From Gemmatimonas sp. (GTDB lineage: Bacteria; Gemmatimonadota; Gemmatimonadetes; Gemmatimonadales; Gemmatimonadaceae), in assembly GCA_011390885.1 (NCBI GenBank), contig JAABRO010000033.1, forward strand, positions 17,389 through 81,388: a stretch of DNA of 64,000 bases, given 5' to 3'. A program made the position numbers and the translations under genes. Shown in pieces: positions 26,210 through 35,368 of the stretch; positions within the stretch are counted from its first letter, which is position 1; each line of letters starts with the position of its first letter. Below the pieces are notes generated by a model that saw only the letters and a list, made by a program, of their open reading frames with translations, searched no databases and was not told the origin of the DNA.

Positions 26210-27696
26210 GCTTCCTGCTCCTCATCGCCGGGCTGCCCACGGCCGCGGCGGCCGCGTACCTGCTCGCCACCAGCCCGACCGGCGCGTCGCTCGACGCGAT
26301 CGGCGGACGTGAGCTCGTGGTGCAGCTCACGTACCTCGCGTCGTCGGTGCTGTTCATTCTGGGACTGCGCTCGCTCACCAAGCCCGACGAGGCGCGCCGC
26401 GGCATGCAGCTCGCCGCGCTGGGCATGGTGTTCGCCATCGTGGGCACGCTGCTCAACAGCGAGATCCTGACCTACTCGTGGATCGTGGGCGGCCTCGTGC
26501 TCGGCACGGTGCTCGGCTATCCGCTCGGCAAGTTCGTGCCCATGACGGCGATGCCGCAGCGCATCGCGTTCTCGCACATGTTCGGTGCGCTGGCCGCGAC
26601 GCTCGTGGGCGTGGGCGAGTACTACCACGGCATCCAGGTGCCCGAGGCCACCGGCATCGAGCGCTTCAAGATGGCCGCCATCGGCTTCGAAGTGCTCTTC
26701 GGCGCGCTCACGGTGACCGGCAGCTTCATGGCCTTCGGCAAGCTGCAGGAGTTCATCACCGGCAAGCCGATCACGTATCCGGGGCAGAACATCTTCAACC
26801 TGTCGCTGTTCGCGGCCGCGTTCGGCTGCTTCGTGTGGCTGATCTTCAACCCCGAGAACACGGCGGTCTTCTACGCGATGCTGGCGATCGGCTTCGCGAT
26901 CGGCATCCTGATGGTGATGCCGATCGGCGGTGCCGACATGCCGGTGGTGGTGTCGCTCCTCAACTCGTACGCCGGCCTCGCGGCGTCGGCCACGGGCTTC
27001 GCGATCAACAACGACGTGCTGATCATCGCCGGCGCGCTCGACGGCGCCTCGGGCTTCATCCTGTCGATCATCATGTCGAAGGCGATGAACCGCTCGTTCG
27101 GCAACGTGATCTTCGGCGCGTTCGGCAGCGCCACCACGGCCAGCGGCAAGACGTCCGAAGGGCTCGTGGCCAAGAGCATCAGCGCCGAGGACGCGGCGGT
27201 GCAGCTGGCCTACGCCGGTCGCGTGGTGTTCGTGCCGGGCTACGGCATGGCCGTGGCGCAGGCGCAGCATCAGGTGCGCGAGCTCGCCGAACTCATCGAG
27301 AAGAACGGCGGCGAGGTGAAGTACGCGATTCACCCGGTGGCCGGCCGCATGCCCGGGCACATGAACGTGCTGCTCGCCGAGGCCAACGTGCCGTACGACA
27401 AGATGTACGACATGGAGGAGATCAACGACCAGTTCGCGGAGACCGACGTGGCGGTGGTGATCGGCGCGAACGACGTGGTCAACCCGGCGGCCAAGAACGA
27501 CGAGAGCTCGCCGATCTACGGCATGCCGATCCTCAACGTGTACGAGGCGCGCAGCATCATCGTGCTCAAGCGCGGCATGAACCCCGGCTTCGCCGGCATC
27601 GAGAACGAGCTGTTCTTCGACGAGAAGACGAACATGCTCTTCGGCGACGCGAAGTCGTCGCTCACCAAGCTCGTGTCCGAGGTGAAGACGCTGTAA
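26206..27696 (+). CDS. pntB: NAD(P) transhydrogenase beta subunit
   Basis: 496 residues. The first 290 or so are membrane helices with GGADMPVVVSLLNSYAGLAA, the conserved stretch of the proton channel. The C-terminal 200 residues are the NADP(H)-binding domain III, with VPGYGMAVAQAQHQV, YAIHPVAGRMPGHMNVLLAEA and IGANDVVNPAA. GTG at 26206 (GTGA overlap with pntAB) gives the standard length. It completes the three-gene transhydrogenase that would supply NADPH. Confidence 0.95.
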   Translation: MSFLLLIAGLPTAAAAAYLLATSPTGASLDAIGGRELVVQLTYLASSVLFILGLRSLTKPDEARRGMQLAALGMVFAIVGTLLNSEILTYSWIVGGLVLGTVLGYPLGKFVPMTAMPQRIAFSHMFGALAATLVGVGEYYHGIQVPEATGIERFKMAAIGFEVLFGALTVTGSFMAFGKLQEFITGKPITYPGQNIFNLSLFAAAFGCFVWLIFNPENTAVFYAMLAIGFAIGILMVMPIGGADMPVVVSLLNSYAGLAASATGFAINNDVLIIAGALDGASGFILSIIMSKAMNRSFGNVIFGAFGSATTASGKTSEGLVAKSISAEDAAVQLAYAGRVVFVPGYGMAVAQAQHQVRELAELIEKNGGEVKYAIHPVAGRMPGHMNVLLAEANVPYDKMYDMEEINDQFAETDVAVVIGANDVVNPAAKNDESSPIYGMPILNVYEARSIIVLKRGMNPGFAGIENELFFDEKTNMLFGDAKSSLTKLVSEVKTL

Positions 27697-27813
27697 GCGG
27701 CGCGCGCGGCGCGATCCGACCCGCGTCACGTCGCGGGCACGGTCATCACGGATTGCCCTGCGTACCGTCACGAAAATCGAAGCAGTATCACGCCGCGCGT
27801 CACGCGGTGACAC

Positions 27814-27849
27814 CGAACGCCGCGTCCGTTACCACGGGCGCGGCGTTCG
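27814..27849 (+). terminator. Probable terminator after pntB
   Basis: Stem CGAACGCCGCG (27814-27824) with its exact complement (27839-27849), 14-nt loop, followed by CGTCTTT. It lies about 118 bp past pntB and ends the transhydrogenase unit before the export cluster. Confidence 0.55.
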
Positions 27850-27985
27850 CGTCTTTGACGCACACACGAAGACCACTTCCACGATGAGTCTCGGCAGCCT
27901 GCTCGCAGAACTTGAGCATTTCGTGCCGGGAGCTCGCACCCCCTGCCCCGGTCCCGTGTTTCCAACCAACCAGGAGATACACCGT

Positions 27986-28528
27986 ATGTCCCGCCATGCC
28001 CTGTTCGCCGGCGCCGCGCTTGTCGCCGCCTTCGCCTTCGCGCCCACCGCGTCCGCGCAGCCGCTCACCGGCCCGAGCTGCACCGTCGGCTCGAACTGCG
28101 TGCATACGCTCAGCGGCACCGTACCCGTGCTCGTGAACCTCACGCTCGAGAGCCCGAGCACCGCGATCGGCGCGGTCACGGCTGCGCAGTTCGACAACGG
28201 CCAGCTGCTCGACGGCCCGCGTTTCGAGGTGCGCGCCAACCGCGGCTACAACGTGACCCTGACGGCGGCCGCCGCGACCTTCTCGGGCGGCGGCAACAAC
28301 GCGAAGGCCGCCAGCGACGTGCGGTGGGTGCGTGTGACCGATGCGGCCGGCTGCGCCGGCGCGACGGGTTTCGCGGCGCTGTCGAACGTGACGGCGGCCA
28401 CGATCTTCTCGGGCAGCGCCGGCCTGTCGCCGCGTCAGCGGCTCTGCTTCAACATCGCCTGGAACTACGGGACCGACGGACCGGGCGCGTACACCCTGCC
28501 GCTCAACCTCACGGTCGCCGCGCCGTAA
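27986..28528 (+). CDS. Exported subunit-like beta-sandwich protein 1
   Basis: 180 residues. ATG at 27986 follows AGGAGA (27972-27977). A signal peptide ends TASAQP (about residue 25). The mature domain has four cysteines and a beta-rich pattern. Its C-terminus RLCFNIAWNYGTDGPGAYTL then PLNLTVAAP closely parallels the protein at 34103 (QLCLRVRWHYASDPPGSYAL then PLTISITAP), and NRGYNVTL...ASDV parallels NRGISVTL...ASDV. The two are paralogues. With the chaperone next door, it looks like the main secreted subunit of a fibre or coat system. Confidence 0.78.
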   Translation: MSRHALFAGAALVAAFAFAPTASAQPLTGPSCTVGSNCVHTLSGTVPVLVNLTLESPSTAIGAVTAAQFDNGQLLDGPRFEVRANRGYNVTLTAAAATFSGGGNNAKAASDVRWVRVTDAAGCAGATGFAALSNVTAATIFSGSAGLSPRQRLCFNIAWNYGTDGPGAYTLPLNLTVAAP

Positions 28529-28575
28529 GCGCGCAGTCCGATTCCGTTCAGGCCATCCGGCCAACGCATCGATCC

Positions 28576-28606
28576 GGGGGCGTTCGTGCATCGCACGGAC
28601 GCCCCC
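28576..28606 (+). terminator. Terminator or attenuator between subunit 1 and the chaperone gene
   Basis: Hairpin GGGGGCGTTCGTGC/GCACGGACGCCCCC (28576-28606) with a 3-nt loop and one T-G pair. Only a weak T signal follows. It would let the first subunit be made in excess of the distal genes. The remaining bases to 28819 show no gene. Confidence 0.6.
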
Positions 28607-28819
28607 CTGTGCGTACCGGCACACGCCGGCGAGCGCACCGGGTGGTCGCCATCACACAGCCGGCCGTCGTCGTCACGTCGGACGAGAACGAGGTGCGCGC
28701 CGTTACCGCGCCGGCACAGTCTCGTCCCTCTGTCGGATTCACGCGACACCTCGGTGTCCAGTATCGGCCACTCCCGCCGGAACTTGAGCGACCGGTTGCC
28801 ATCGTCCGTCACTCCCGCC

Positions 28820-29671
28820 ATGTCACGCCTCGTCCGCATCCATTTCCTCGCCGCCGCGCTCCTGTCGGCCGCCGCCGTGTTCACCAGCCCGCGCGTTGCC
28901 GCCGCGCAGCTGACCGTCGACGAACTCGAGGCGCATCTCGTCGTCACCGACGGCGGGCAGGCGGTGCACACCATGCGGGTCCGCAACGAATCGGCGGAGC
29001 GGGTGCAGGCCGTTGTGACCATCGAGGACTGGGAGCGCGACGAGGAGGGGAACAACCGGTTCCTGCCGGCGGGCACCCACGCGCGCAGCTGCGCCGCAGC
29101 GCTCGAGGTGTTCCCCATGACGGTCGCCCTCGATCCCGGCATGTCGGCCACGGTTCGCATCTCCTTCCGCGGCGCGCCGGCACAGGCCGCCAGCTGCTGG
29201 TCGATCGTGTTTCTCGAGAATCGCGCCACGCAGCGCAGCGCGGGCCGCCAGCTGCAGTACACCGTGCGCACGGGTGTGAAAGTGTATGCGGCGACGGCCG
29301 GCGCGGTGCGGGACGGCGCGATCGATGCCATGGCCGTCAGCGAGATGGCAAGCGAGGTGCGCACGCCGCGCCAGCCGAGCGACGGGCCGGCGAGTGGCGC
29401 ATCGGTTGCGGATTCCGCGGCACTCGAGCTGCGCTTCCGGAACGTCGGTGACGTGCAGCTCCAGGTTGCGGGCACCGTGGAGGTGCGGCGCGCCGACAAC
29501 AGCGTGGCGCATCGCGCCGAGCTGTCGACGTTCCCTGTCCTGCCCGCTCAGCATCGCCTCGTGCGCACGGGGCTGCCTCCGCTTCCGCGCGGGCGCTACA
29601 TGGTGCTCGCGATGCTCGACTTCGGCGGCACCGAAATTGTCGCGGGCCAGCTGGAATACGAGGTTCGCTGA
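28820..29671 (+). CDS. PapD-like periplasmic chaperone (divergent)
   Basis: 283 residues with a signal ending VAAAQL (about residue 29). The first domain has the pilus-chaperone pattern: MRVRNESAERVQAVVTIEDW (first strands), FPMTVALDPGMSATVRISFRG (matching P-x-x-x-L-x-P-G-x-x-x-x-R-x-x of PapD relatives) and SCWSIVFLENRA in place of RESLFWLN. The second half (about 165-283) is a second Ig-like domain. The usual PapD arginine/lysine anchor pair is not certain. It is flanked by subunit-like proteins and a large barrel, which supports a donor-strand chaperone role. Confidence 0.7.
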   Translation: MSRLVRIHFLAAALLSAAAVFTSPRVAAAQLTVDELEAHLVVTDGGQAVHTMRVRNESAERVQAVVTIEDWERDEEGNNRFLPAGTHARSCAAALEVFPMTVALDPGMSATVRISFRGAPAQAASCWSIVFLENRATQRSAGRQLQYTVRTGVKVYAATAGAVRDGAIDAMAVSEMASEVRTPRQPSDGPASGASVADSAALELRFRNVGDVQLQVAGTVEVRRADNSVAHRAELSTFPVLPAQHRLVRTGLPPLPRGRYMVLAMLDFGGTEIVAGQLEYEVR

Positions 29672-30226
29672 GTGTACGGCGCGAGTGGCGTGATCGCGCG
29701 CGTGGAGCGCGCCGTCGCGGCGGCCGTGCGGCGCGCGGCGAGCGGGGCCACTGCGCTCGTGTTCGCCGTGGTCGGCCTGGTGGGCAGCGCGCGTGCCGCG
29801 TCTGCCCAGAGCACGGACTTCCTGCTGTCCACCGCGCCCGTGACCTTTCCCACGCCGCGCCTCGAACAGTTCAGCAGCTGGCCACCGAGCGCGACGGGGC
29901 CGGTGACCGATTCGGTGGCGGTGCCGTTCTCGGTGTCACGGCGACAGAACGCCTCCCTGCGCATCGCGAGCGTCCTCGTCCGGTGCACTGGCACCACGGG
30001 GGGCAAGCCGTGCGCCGATATCGAGTGGCGCAGCGGCCCGGTGGGTGCGTGGCGCCCGCTCACGCTCACGGACGAGGTCGTCGAGTCGCGCACGATGATC
30101 CCGCTGCTGTTCAACGAAACGTGGTCCGGCGTGCTGTGGTTGCGCGTTCGCATCCGCTGGGACGATCCCGCCCCGAGCGTGATGACGAGCGGCATCGCGC
30201 TCACCCTCTCCGTGTACCGACCGTGA
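29672..30226 (+). CDS. Exported subunit-like protein 2
   Basis: 184 residues beginning at GTG 29672, immediately after the chaperone stop. A long n-region and hydrophobic segment end ARAASAQS (about residue 48). The mature domain has CADIEWRSGPVGAWRPLTL, then NETWSGVLWLRVRIRWDDPAPS, ending LTLSVYRP. Its W-R/D-P and C-terminal strand resemble subunits 1 and 3 more distantly. It may be a minor or tip subunit. The stop overlaps the start of the barrel gene (GTGA). Confidence 0.62.
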   Translation: MYGASGVIARVERAVAAAVRRAASGATALVFAVVGLVGSARAASAQSTDFLLSTAPVTFPTPRLEQFSSWPPSATGPVTDSVAVPFSVSRRQNASLRIASVLVRCTGTTGGKPCADIEWRSGPVGAWRPLTLTDEVVESRTMIPLLFNETWSGVLWLRVRIRWDDPAPSVMTSGIALTLSVYRP

Positions 30227-33200
30227 CGCCCGCTCGCCGCGGACGCCGCATGGCGGGTCTCGTCCTCGCACTCACCACCGCCGGCGGCATGGCCAGCGTG
30301 CGCATCGCGCATGCGCGCAACGCACCTGCGACCGTTGCGCCTGCGACCAGTGCGCATGCGACGCGTGCGGAGGCGACGCCGCTGGCGACCGGGACGCGCA
30401 CGGCGCGGCGCATCGCCCTCGACCGGAGTGCGCCGCCGCCGGTGAGCGTGCGCATCGCGCCGGCGTACCGCATCACGGTGCGTCGTGGCGAGGCCGTCTC
30501 GCTCGAGATCCCGATTCCCGTGGCGCTGCAGGGGAGGGATTCGGTGGCGTTTCTGGTGAATCGGACGCTGCCCGGGGTCGCGCGGGGAGTCGGCAGCGGC
30601 ACCTTCATGTCGCCATCGGCGACGGTGTCCATGACGGTGCGTGTGCCGGCCGACTTCGTTGCGGGCACCCACCGCCTCGCAGATGTGCGCTTCCGTTCGG
30701 CCGACGGACGCGGCGAGCGCGTCGTCGTACCGGTCGAGCTCACCGTGCCCGAGGCGGACGACGCCGATGGCGCCGACACGCGCCACCTGGCGACGGCGTT
30801 GGGGGCACCGCTCGAGAGCGGCAACGACGACCCGCCTGTGGTGACGGTGCTGCGACCCGCACCGCGTGCGACGTCCGCCCGGGATGCGTTCGCAGCCGAC
30901 CCGCCCGCGGGACCTGCTCGCGCGGTGCGCGTGGCTGCAGCGGTGACGGTCGTCGCGGCCCCTCGCACGTTGCAGGTCGTGTCGGTCTCGGCGCCGGCCG
31001 ACCTCCCAGGCACCCTGTCGTTTACGGTCGACCGCACCGCCGATGCCCCGGGAACCGGTGTCCCCGGGACCGGCGCTTCGGTCGCCGGTCCGGTCACCGG
31101 CCGTGTCGCGAGTGCCACGGGGCAGGTGATGCTCACCGTGTCCGTCCCCAGCCGAGCCCTCGCCGGAACGCAGCGCGTCGCCGCCGTCCGCTTCGAGTCG
31201 GACGTGGCCGATGCGCCCGTCGTGGTGGTTCCCGTCCAGGTGGAGGTGCCGGCCGTACGCGCACTCTCCGTGGCGTCGGCGTCGCCGATGGTGCACGCGG
31301 TGGCGGGCCGCACGACGAGTCTGCGCATCGTGGTCAGCAATGCCGGGAACGTGCACGACACGGTGCTGCTGGCGGTGGCCCCCCCGGAGCAGTGGCGCGG
31401 GGAGCTGACCGAGTCGCCGCGCGTCGGGCTCGCGCCGGGCGCGTCGGTGAGCCGCGAGATCACGCTGACCGCGCCGCGCGAACAGGTGCCGGGTGTCACG
31501 AGCCTCACGCTGCATGCGGTCCGCGGTGGACCGCGCGTCGGCGACGAGGCCGACGCGAGGCAGCGGCAGCTGGTCGTGCCGGTGGAGGTGCTGCCGGCCA
31601 CGCGCGGGCAGAGCTTCGGACCGGTGCTCGGCGTGAGCTACAGTGCGGTCTACGTGGGCGATCAGGCTCCCATCGATGCGATCGGGTTCACGCTCTCCGG
31701 ACCGCTGGTGCGCGGCGTCGTCATGCACGGCGCCTGGACGCAGCGTGCGATCGGTGGCTCACCGGGCATCGCCCGCGTGGGCGGTGGCCAGCTGTTCCCG
31801 GTGCTGTCGCTGCGTCATCCGCGCTGGCATCTGGATGCCGGCAACGCCGCCGCCGACCTCGGGGAGGTGGGCGGCACGCTGCGCAGCGGGCGCGGGCTGT
31901 CGGGGGCCTACGGCGACAGTGCCTGGCAGGTGCAGGCGTTGCTGGCGCGTCCCTTTCTCTTCGGCAGCGAGAGCCTCGACGCGGGGGCGCTCGCCGGTGT
32001 GCGGTTGCGCGCCCGTCGGGGACCGATCGCCTGGTCGGCGGGCGCCGCGCACCTGCGAGATCCGCTGCTGCTGCGGGCGCAGCTCGACGCCGTGTCGGTG
32101 GGGGCGGAGCGTGTCGCGCTCGGTGGCATCGACGCGCGCGGTGAACTCGCGTGGCGGCAATGGGAGGACGGCAGCGCGATCGGCGCCGCCGCCGAGTTCG
32201 GGCGGCGCGCCGATCGCGTGGATTGGCGCCTGCGCGCCACCTACGCGCCCGGAGGCAGTCGCGCCTTCGCCCGCGCGCAGAGCGATGTGACCTTCACCGG
32301 CGGGCTCGCGCCGTCCGCATCGCGCCGGGGCGGCATGCGGCTCGGTTTCGTGGGCTGGTATGCCGATGACGAAACGGCTGATGGCAGCCTCCAGTCGACG
32401 TGGGGCGTCGGCCTGATGCCGCAGTGGCGGCTCGGTCGCCTTGGCAGCCTCGGGTTCGAAGCGCGCACCGGCGCGAGCGAGGCCGGCGGGGACGTCGGCC
32501 GCCAGTCCACTGCGACGCACATCCTGGGCCTCTTCGCGTCCACGCGGCTCGGGATCGCCACGGCCACGACGGGCGCCACGATCACGCGGCTCGATCGCAC
32601 ACTCATGTTCCCCGATCTCGATCGCGCCGAGAGCTCCGAGCAGCAGCTCAACTGGACCGCGCAGCTTCTCGTGCCGCTCGCCCGCGGCACCTTCGATGTC
32701 TTCTCCTCCCTGCAGCGCCGATACGGCGCCGATGTGTTCAGCACCGGGCAGCACGACCTCACGCTGCGCGCCGACCAGATCGCCCTCCCCATGACCGGCG
32801 GGCGCGTCACCTTCGGCGCCGCGATCGGGCGCATCACGAGCCTGGCCTCCGGTGCGCACGTCACCACGCAGCGCGTCGGGCTGGCGGCCGCACTGCCCTT
32901 CGACGTCCAGCTGCGTCTCGACCTCGAGCGGAATCCGTGGATCCGCTCGGCCGCCACGGGCCGCGGCGCGGGATGGGTCACCGCCTTCCGATTCGATCGA
33001 AGCTTCGGCACTCCGCCGCTGCTGCGATTCGGGCGCGGCCGTGGTGTGGTGTTCGAGGATCGGAACGGCAACGGGGTGCGGGACCGTGGGGAACGCGGCC
33101 TGGGCGGGATCCTGGTGCGGGTCGGCGCCGAAGTGGCCGTTACCGACGCGACCGGGACCTACCGCCTGACGCGCCCGGGTGCCGGGATTCCCGAGCTGGA

Positions 33201-33651
33201 CGAACGATCGCTTCCCTTCGGCTACATGCTGGCGCCCCAGGCGGCGCGTGCGACGCACTCGGCGCTGCGGGACGGTGCGACCGATATTCCCGTGGCGCCG
33301 ATTGGCGCCGTGGAGGTGCTGCTCGAGGTCGCGGCGGACTCGCTGCGCGACGCGCGACGGATCCCGCTGGACGCCGTGCTCGTCTCAGCGGTCGACGCCC
33401 GCGGCCGGCGGTTTCTCGCCGCTGCCGTGACGGGTGGCCGTACCGTGTTCACCGCGCTGCCTCCGGGAGAGTATCACCTGGAGGTGGACGCGGCTGGCGT
33501 GTCCGAGCCCCTCGCGCTGGTCGGCGCGCCGCCGGTCGTACGCATCGACGGCACGGCGGCGCGTCAGCAGGTCCGGGTGACGCTCGGACCACGCCGAGTG
33601 CGGCTCTTCCGCGCCGAGCCAGCGACGCGCCAGCGCACGGGGGAACGGTGA
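30223..33651 (+). CDS. Large outer-membrane barrel protein, usher-like by context
   Basis: 1142 residues. An N-terminal signal (about 1-30) is followed by three Ig/NEW3-like domains (about 75-185, 250-345, 350-460; the third has RIVVSNAGNVHDTVLLAVA). A long amphipathic-strand region with GAGW, FGRRADRVDW and similar turns (about 464-935) is typical of an outer-membrane barrel. An SdrD-B/carboxypeptidase-like domain (about 938-1010, VVFEDRNGNGVRDRGERGLG) and a C-terminal beta domain (TALPPGEYHLEVDAAG) follow. Classical FimD/PapC motifs are not seen. Its place after the chaperone and between subunit genes is where the usher stands in archaic chaperone-usher clusters. Confidence 0.65.
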   Translation: MTPARRGRRMAGLVLALTTAGGMASVRIAHARNAPATVAPATSAHATRAEATPLATGTRTARRIALDRSAPPPVSVRIAPAYRITVRRGEAVSLEIPIPVALQGRDSVAFLVNRTLPGVARGVGSGTFMSPSATVSMTVRVPADFVAGTHRLADVRFRSADGRGERVVVPVELTVPEADDADGADTRHLATALGAPLESGNDDPPVVTVLRPAPRATSARDAFAADPPAGPARAVRVAAAVTVVAAPRTLQVVSVSAPADLPGTLSFTVDRTADAPGTGVPGTGASVAGPVTGRVASATGQVMLTVSVPSRALAGTQRVAAVRFESDVADAPVVVVPVQVEVPAVRALSVASASPMVHAVAGRTTSLRIVVSNAGNVHDTVLLAVAPPEQWRGELTESPRVGLAPGASVSREITLTAPREQVPGVTSLTLHAVRGGPRVGDEADARQRQLVVPVEVLPATRGQSFGPVLGVSYSAVYVGDQAPIDAIGFTLSGPLVRGVVMHGAWTQRAIGGSPGIARVGGGQLFPVLSLRHPRWHLDAGNAAADLGEVGGTLRSGRGLSGAYGDSAWQVQALLARPFLFGSESLDAGALAGVRLRARRGPIAWSAGAAHLRDPLLLRAQLDAVSVGAERVALGGIDARGELAWRQWEDGSAIGAAAEFGRRADRVDWRLRATYAPGGSRAFARAQSDVTFTGGLAPSASRRGGMRLGFVGWYADDETADGSLQSTWGVGLMPQWRLGRLGSLGFEARTGASEAGGDVGRQSTATHILGLFASTRLGIATATTGATITRLDRTLMFPDLDRAESSEQQLNWTAQLLVPLARGTFDVFSSLQRRYGADVFSTGQHDLTLRADQIALPMTGGRVTFGAAIGRITSLASGAHVTTQRVGLAAALPFDVQLRLDLERNPWIRSAATGRGAGWVTAFRFDRSFGTPPLLRFGRGRGVVFEDRNGNGVRDRGERGLGGILVRVGAEVAVTDATGTYRLTRPGAGIPELDERSLPFGYMLAPQAARATHSALRDGATDIPVAPIGAVEVLLEVAADSLRDARRIPLDAVLVSAVDARGRRFLAAAVTGGRTVFTALPPGEYHLEVDAAGVSEPLALVGAPPVVRIDGTAARQQVRVTLGPRRVRLFRAEPATRQRTGER

Positions 33652-34106
33652 ATCGCCGTTGGAAGAGGCCTTCCTCGAGGCATCCCCGCACGGGTCGCGC
33701 GCGGCTGCTCGCGCTGCTCGCACTCGGGGCGATGGCCTGCGGGACGTCCTCGTCCGTCGGACCGGCGGGGGAGAGCGAGCGCTGGCAGTACACGGGAGAG
33801 CAGCGTGTGCCGGTGTCGCTGCAGTTGGAGGGGACGCTGACGCTGACGCGGGTCGAGGGGGAGCGGTTCGAAGGGGCGCTCGACCTGCGGAGTACCGATG
33901 CCCTCGGGCAGACGCAGCGTCAGGCCGGGCTCGTGGTGGGTCGGCGGTCGGGCGACTCGATCGACTTCGAGGCTGCGCTGGCGGGTGATGTGCTGCGCCA
34001 CGTCGGCCGCGTGACCGGGGACACCATCCGCGGGACGTGGCTGGATGACGGTGCCCTGGCAGGCGCACTGCGCACCGGGCCGTTCATGCTGGTGCGCGTG
34101 CCATGA
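33648..34106 (+). CDS. Small putative lipoprotein of the export cluster
   Basis: 152 residues from GTG 33648 (GTGA overlap with the barrel gene). A basic N-terminus and hydrophobic segment end GAMAC (about residue 31), a weak lipobox. The mature part is a beta-rich domain with repeated G-x-x-x-G-x-L patterns (LEGTLTLTRVEGERFEGALDL). No family recognised. Tight overlaps on both sides show it belongs to the cluster, perhaps as a periplasmic or outer-membrane accessory. Confidence 0.6.
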   Translation: MNRRWKRPSSRHPRTGRARLLALLALGAMACGTSSSVGPAGESERWQYTGEQRVPVSLQLEGTLTLTRVEGERFEGALDLRSTDALGQTQRQAGLVVGRRSGDSIDFEAALAGDVLRHVGRVTGDTIRGTWLDDGALAGALRTGPFMLVRVP

Positions 34107-34690
34107 GAACTGTGGCGCGCCTCGGGTTCGCGCTCCTGCTCGTACCGCTCGCCGCCGCCGCCGCTGGCGCGCAGGTGGCCTGCAGCACGACGCATCCGGG
34201 CAATCGACAGACTCGTTCCTGTACCGTGGTGCTCTCCGCCACGCTGCAGCTCCCGGCGCAGGCCATGCTGACGCTCGAGCGCAGCAGCACGGATCTCACC
34301 GGGGGTAGTCCCCTCACGGACGCGCGGTTCCAGGCCGCGGCGGACACGGGACTGCTCATCGTCGGTCCGGCGCTCAGCGTCGTCAGCAATCGCGGAATCA
34401 GTGTCACCCTCGTGAACGCGCCGCAGTTCCAGGGACCGGGGATGAAGCCGGCCTCCGATGTGCAGCTCGGCGTGGGGTCGGTGCGCAATGCGTGCGGTGG
34501 CGTGCCGCTGTCTCCGCTCAGCACGAGCCCCGAAGCGGTGCAGCGCACGGCACCGCGGGTGCTGCTTCGAACCTCGGCGCCGCTGAGTCAGACGCTTCGT
34601 CAGTTGTGCCTGCGGGTGCGGTGGCACTACGCCTCCGATCCCCCGGGCAGCTACGCACTCCCGCTCACGATCAGCATCACGGCCCCCTGA
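34103..34690 (+). CDS. Exported subunit-like protein 3, paralogue of subunit 1
   Basis: 195 residues from ATG 34103 (ATGA overlap). A signal ends AAAGAQV (about residue 24). It shares with subunit 1 the central NRGxxVTL...ASDV segment, the paired cysteines and the C-terminal W-H-Y-x-S-D-P-P-G-S-Y-A-L-P-L strand (split in the coding text around residues 178-192). The strong C-terminal conservation would fit a strand used in subunit-subunit or subunit-chaperone contact. Confidence 0.72.
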   Translation: MRTVARLGFALLLVPLAAAAAGAQVACSTTHPGNRQTRSCTVVLSATLQLPAQAMLTLERSSTDLTGGSPLTDARFQAAADTGLLIVGPALSVVSNRGISVTLVNAPQFQGPGMKPASDVQLGVGSVRNACGGVPLSPLSTSPEAVQRTAPRVLLRTSAPLSQTLRQLCLRVRWHYASDPPGSYALPLTISITAP

Positions 34691-34753
34691 ACGAGGCGGC
34701 TGCACGCTCCCGCCTTCTCAACTCTGGCATGCCACCTGCCGATACGGATCGGC

Positions 34754-35302
34754 ATGGGTGCCGTTCCGATCTCTTTTGCCAGCCGCGGGGCCTCCCGCTA
34801 CGGCTGCGTGTGTGTGCTCCGGGTCACCACGCGTGTCCGGGTTGTGGCGCTGGCGCTTCTCTGCGTGGCGTTGGCGCCGCATGGCGCGGCCGCACAGGGT
34901 GCTTCGGGGGCCGTGCAGGTCGTGCGACACGACCTCGCGGGGGCGATCGGGGTGGTGACGCGGGCGGAGTTCTCGCCGGCACGGCGCGCCGCCGTGACGT
35001 TCGCGACCGACTTGCCTGGCTCTGGCGAACTCGCGGGTCGGCTTTGGGAGCTCGACGGCACGGTGCGCACCAATGCGCCGGCGCGGATCGTGGCGGAGCG
35101 GTCCGAGCGCGTCGCGGCGGGTGAGGACCCGGCGGGGTGGCAGGTGCGTACAGCCGACGGTCGGCTCGTGCCGTGGCTCGGTGATCCGCTCGCGGTCTCG
35201 GACTTGATCGCACCTGGTCGCACCGCTGTCCGGATCCATTTCGTGGCACCGTCACCGGCGGCGGGGCCGCCCCCGGTGCGACTGAGGGTCGTCGCGCAGT
35301 AG
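34754..35302 (+). CDS. Exported protein of the cluster, unknown function
   Basis: 182 residues if ATG 34754 is used. GTG codons near 34805 would give a more normal signal peptide, which ends PHGAAAQG. The mature domain is beta-rich (AVTFATDLPGSGELAGRLWEL, then WQVRTADGRLVPWL) and ends VRLRVVAQ. It is related at best distantly to the subunits. It lies 63 bp after the coupled genes and is probably the last member of the cluster. Confidence 0.55.
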   Translation: MGAVPISFASRGASRYGCVCVLRVTTRVRVVALALLCVALAPHGAAAQGASGAVQVVRHDLAGAIGVVTRAEFSPARRAAVTFATDLPGSGELAGRLWELDGTVRTNAPARIVAERSERVAAGEDPAGWQVRTADGRLVPWLGDPLAVSDLIAPGRTAVRIHFVAPSPAAGPPPVRLRVVAQ

Positions 35303-35368
35303 ATTCACGGAGTCGAGGGCAGGGGCACGCATCGCCTCCGCTCACCCCGTTCTCCGGAGTTCCTGCAC

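Noticed and set aside
30201-31601. Very long antisense frames (here 466 codons minus, and many others opposite real genes)
   Set aside because: They mirror the GC-rich codon structure of the opposite strand, have Arg/Ala/Pro-rich nonsense composition and match no family.
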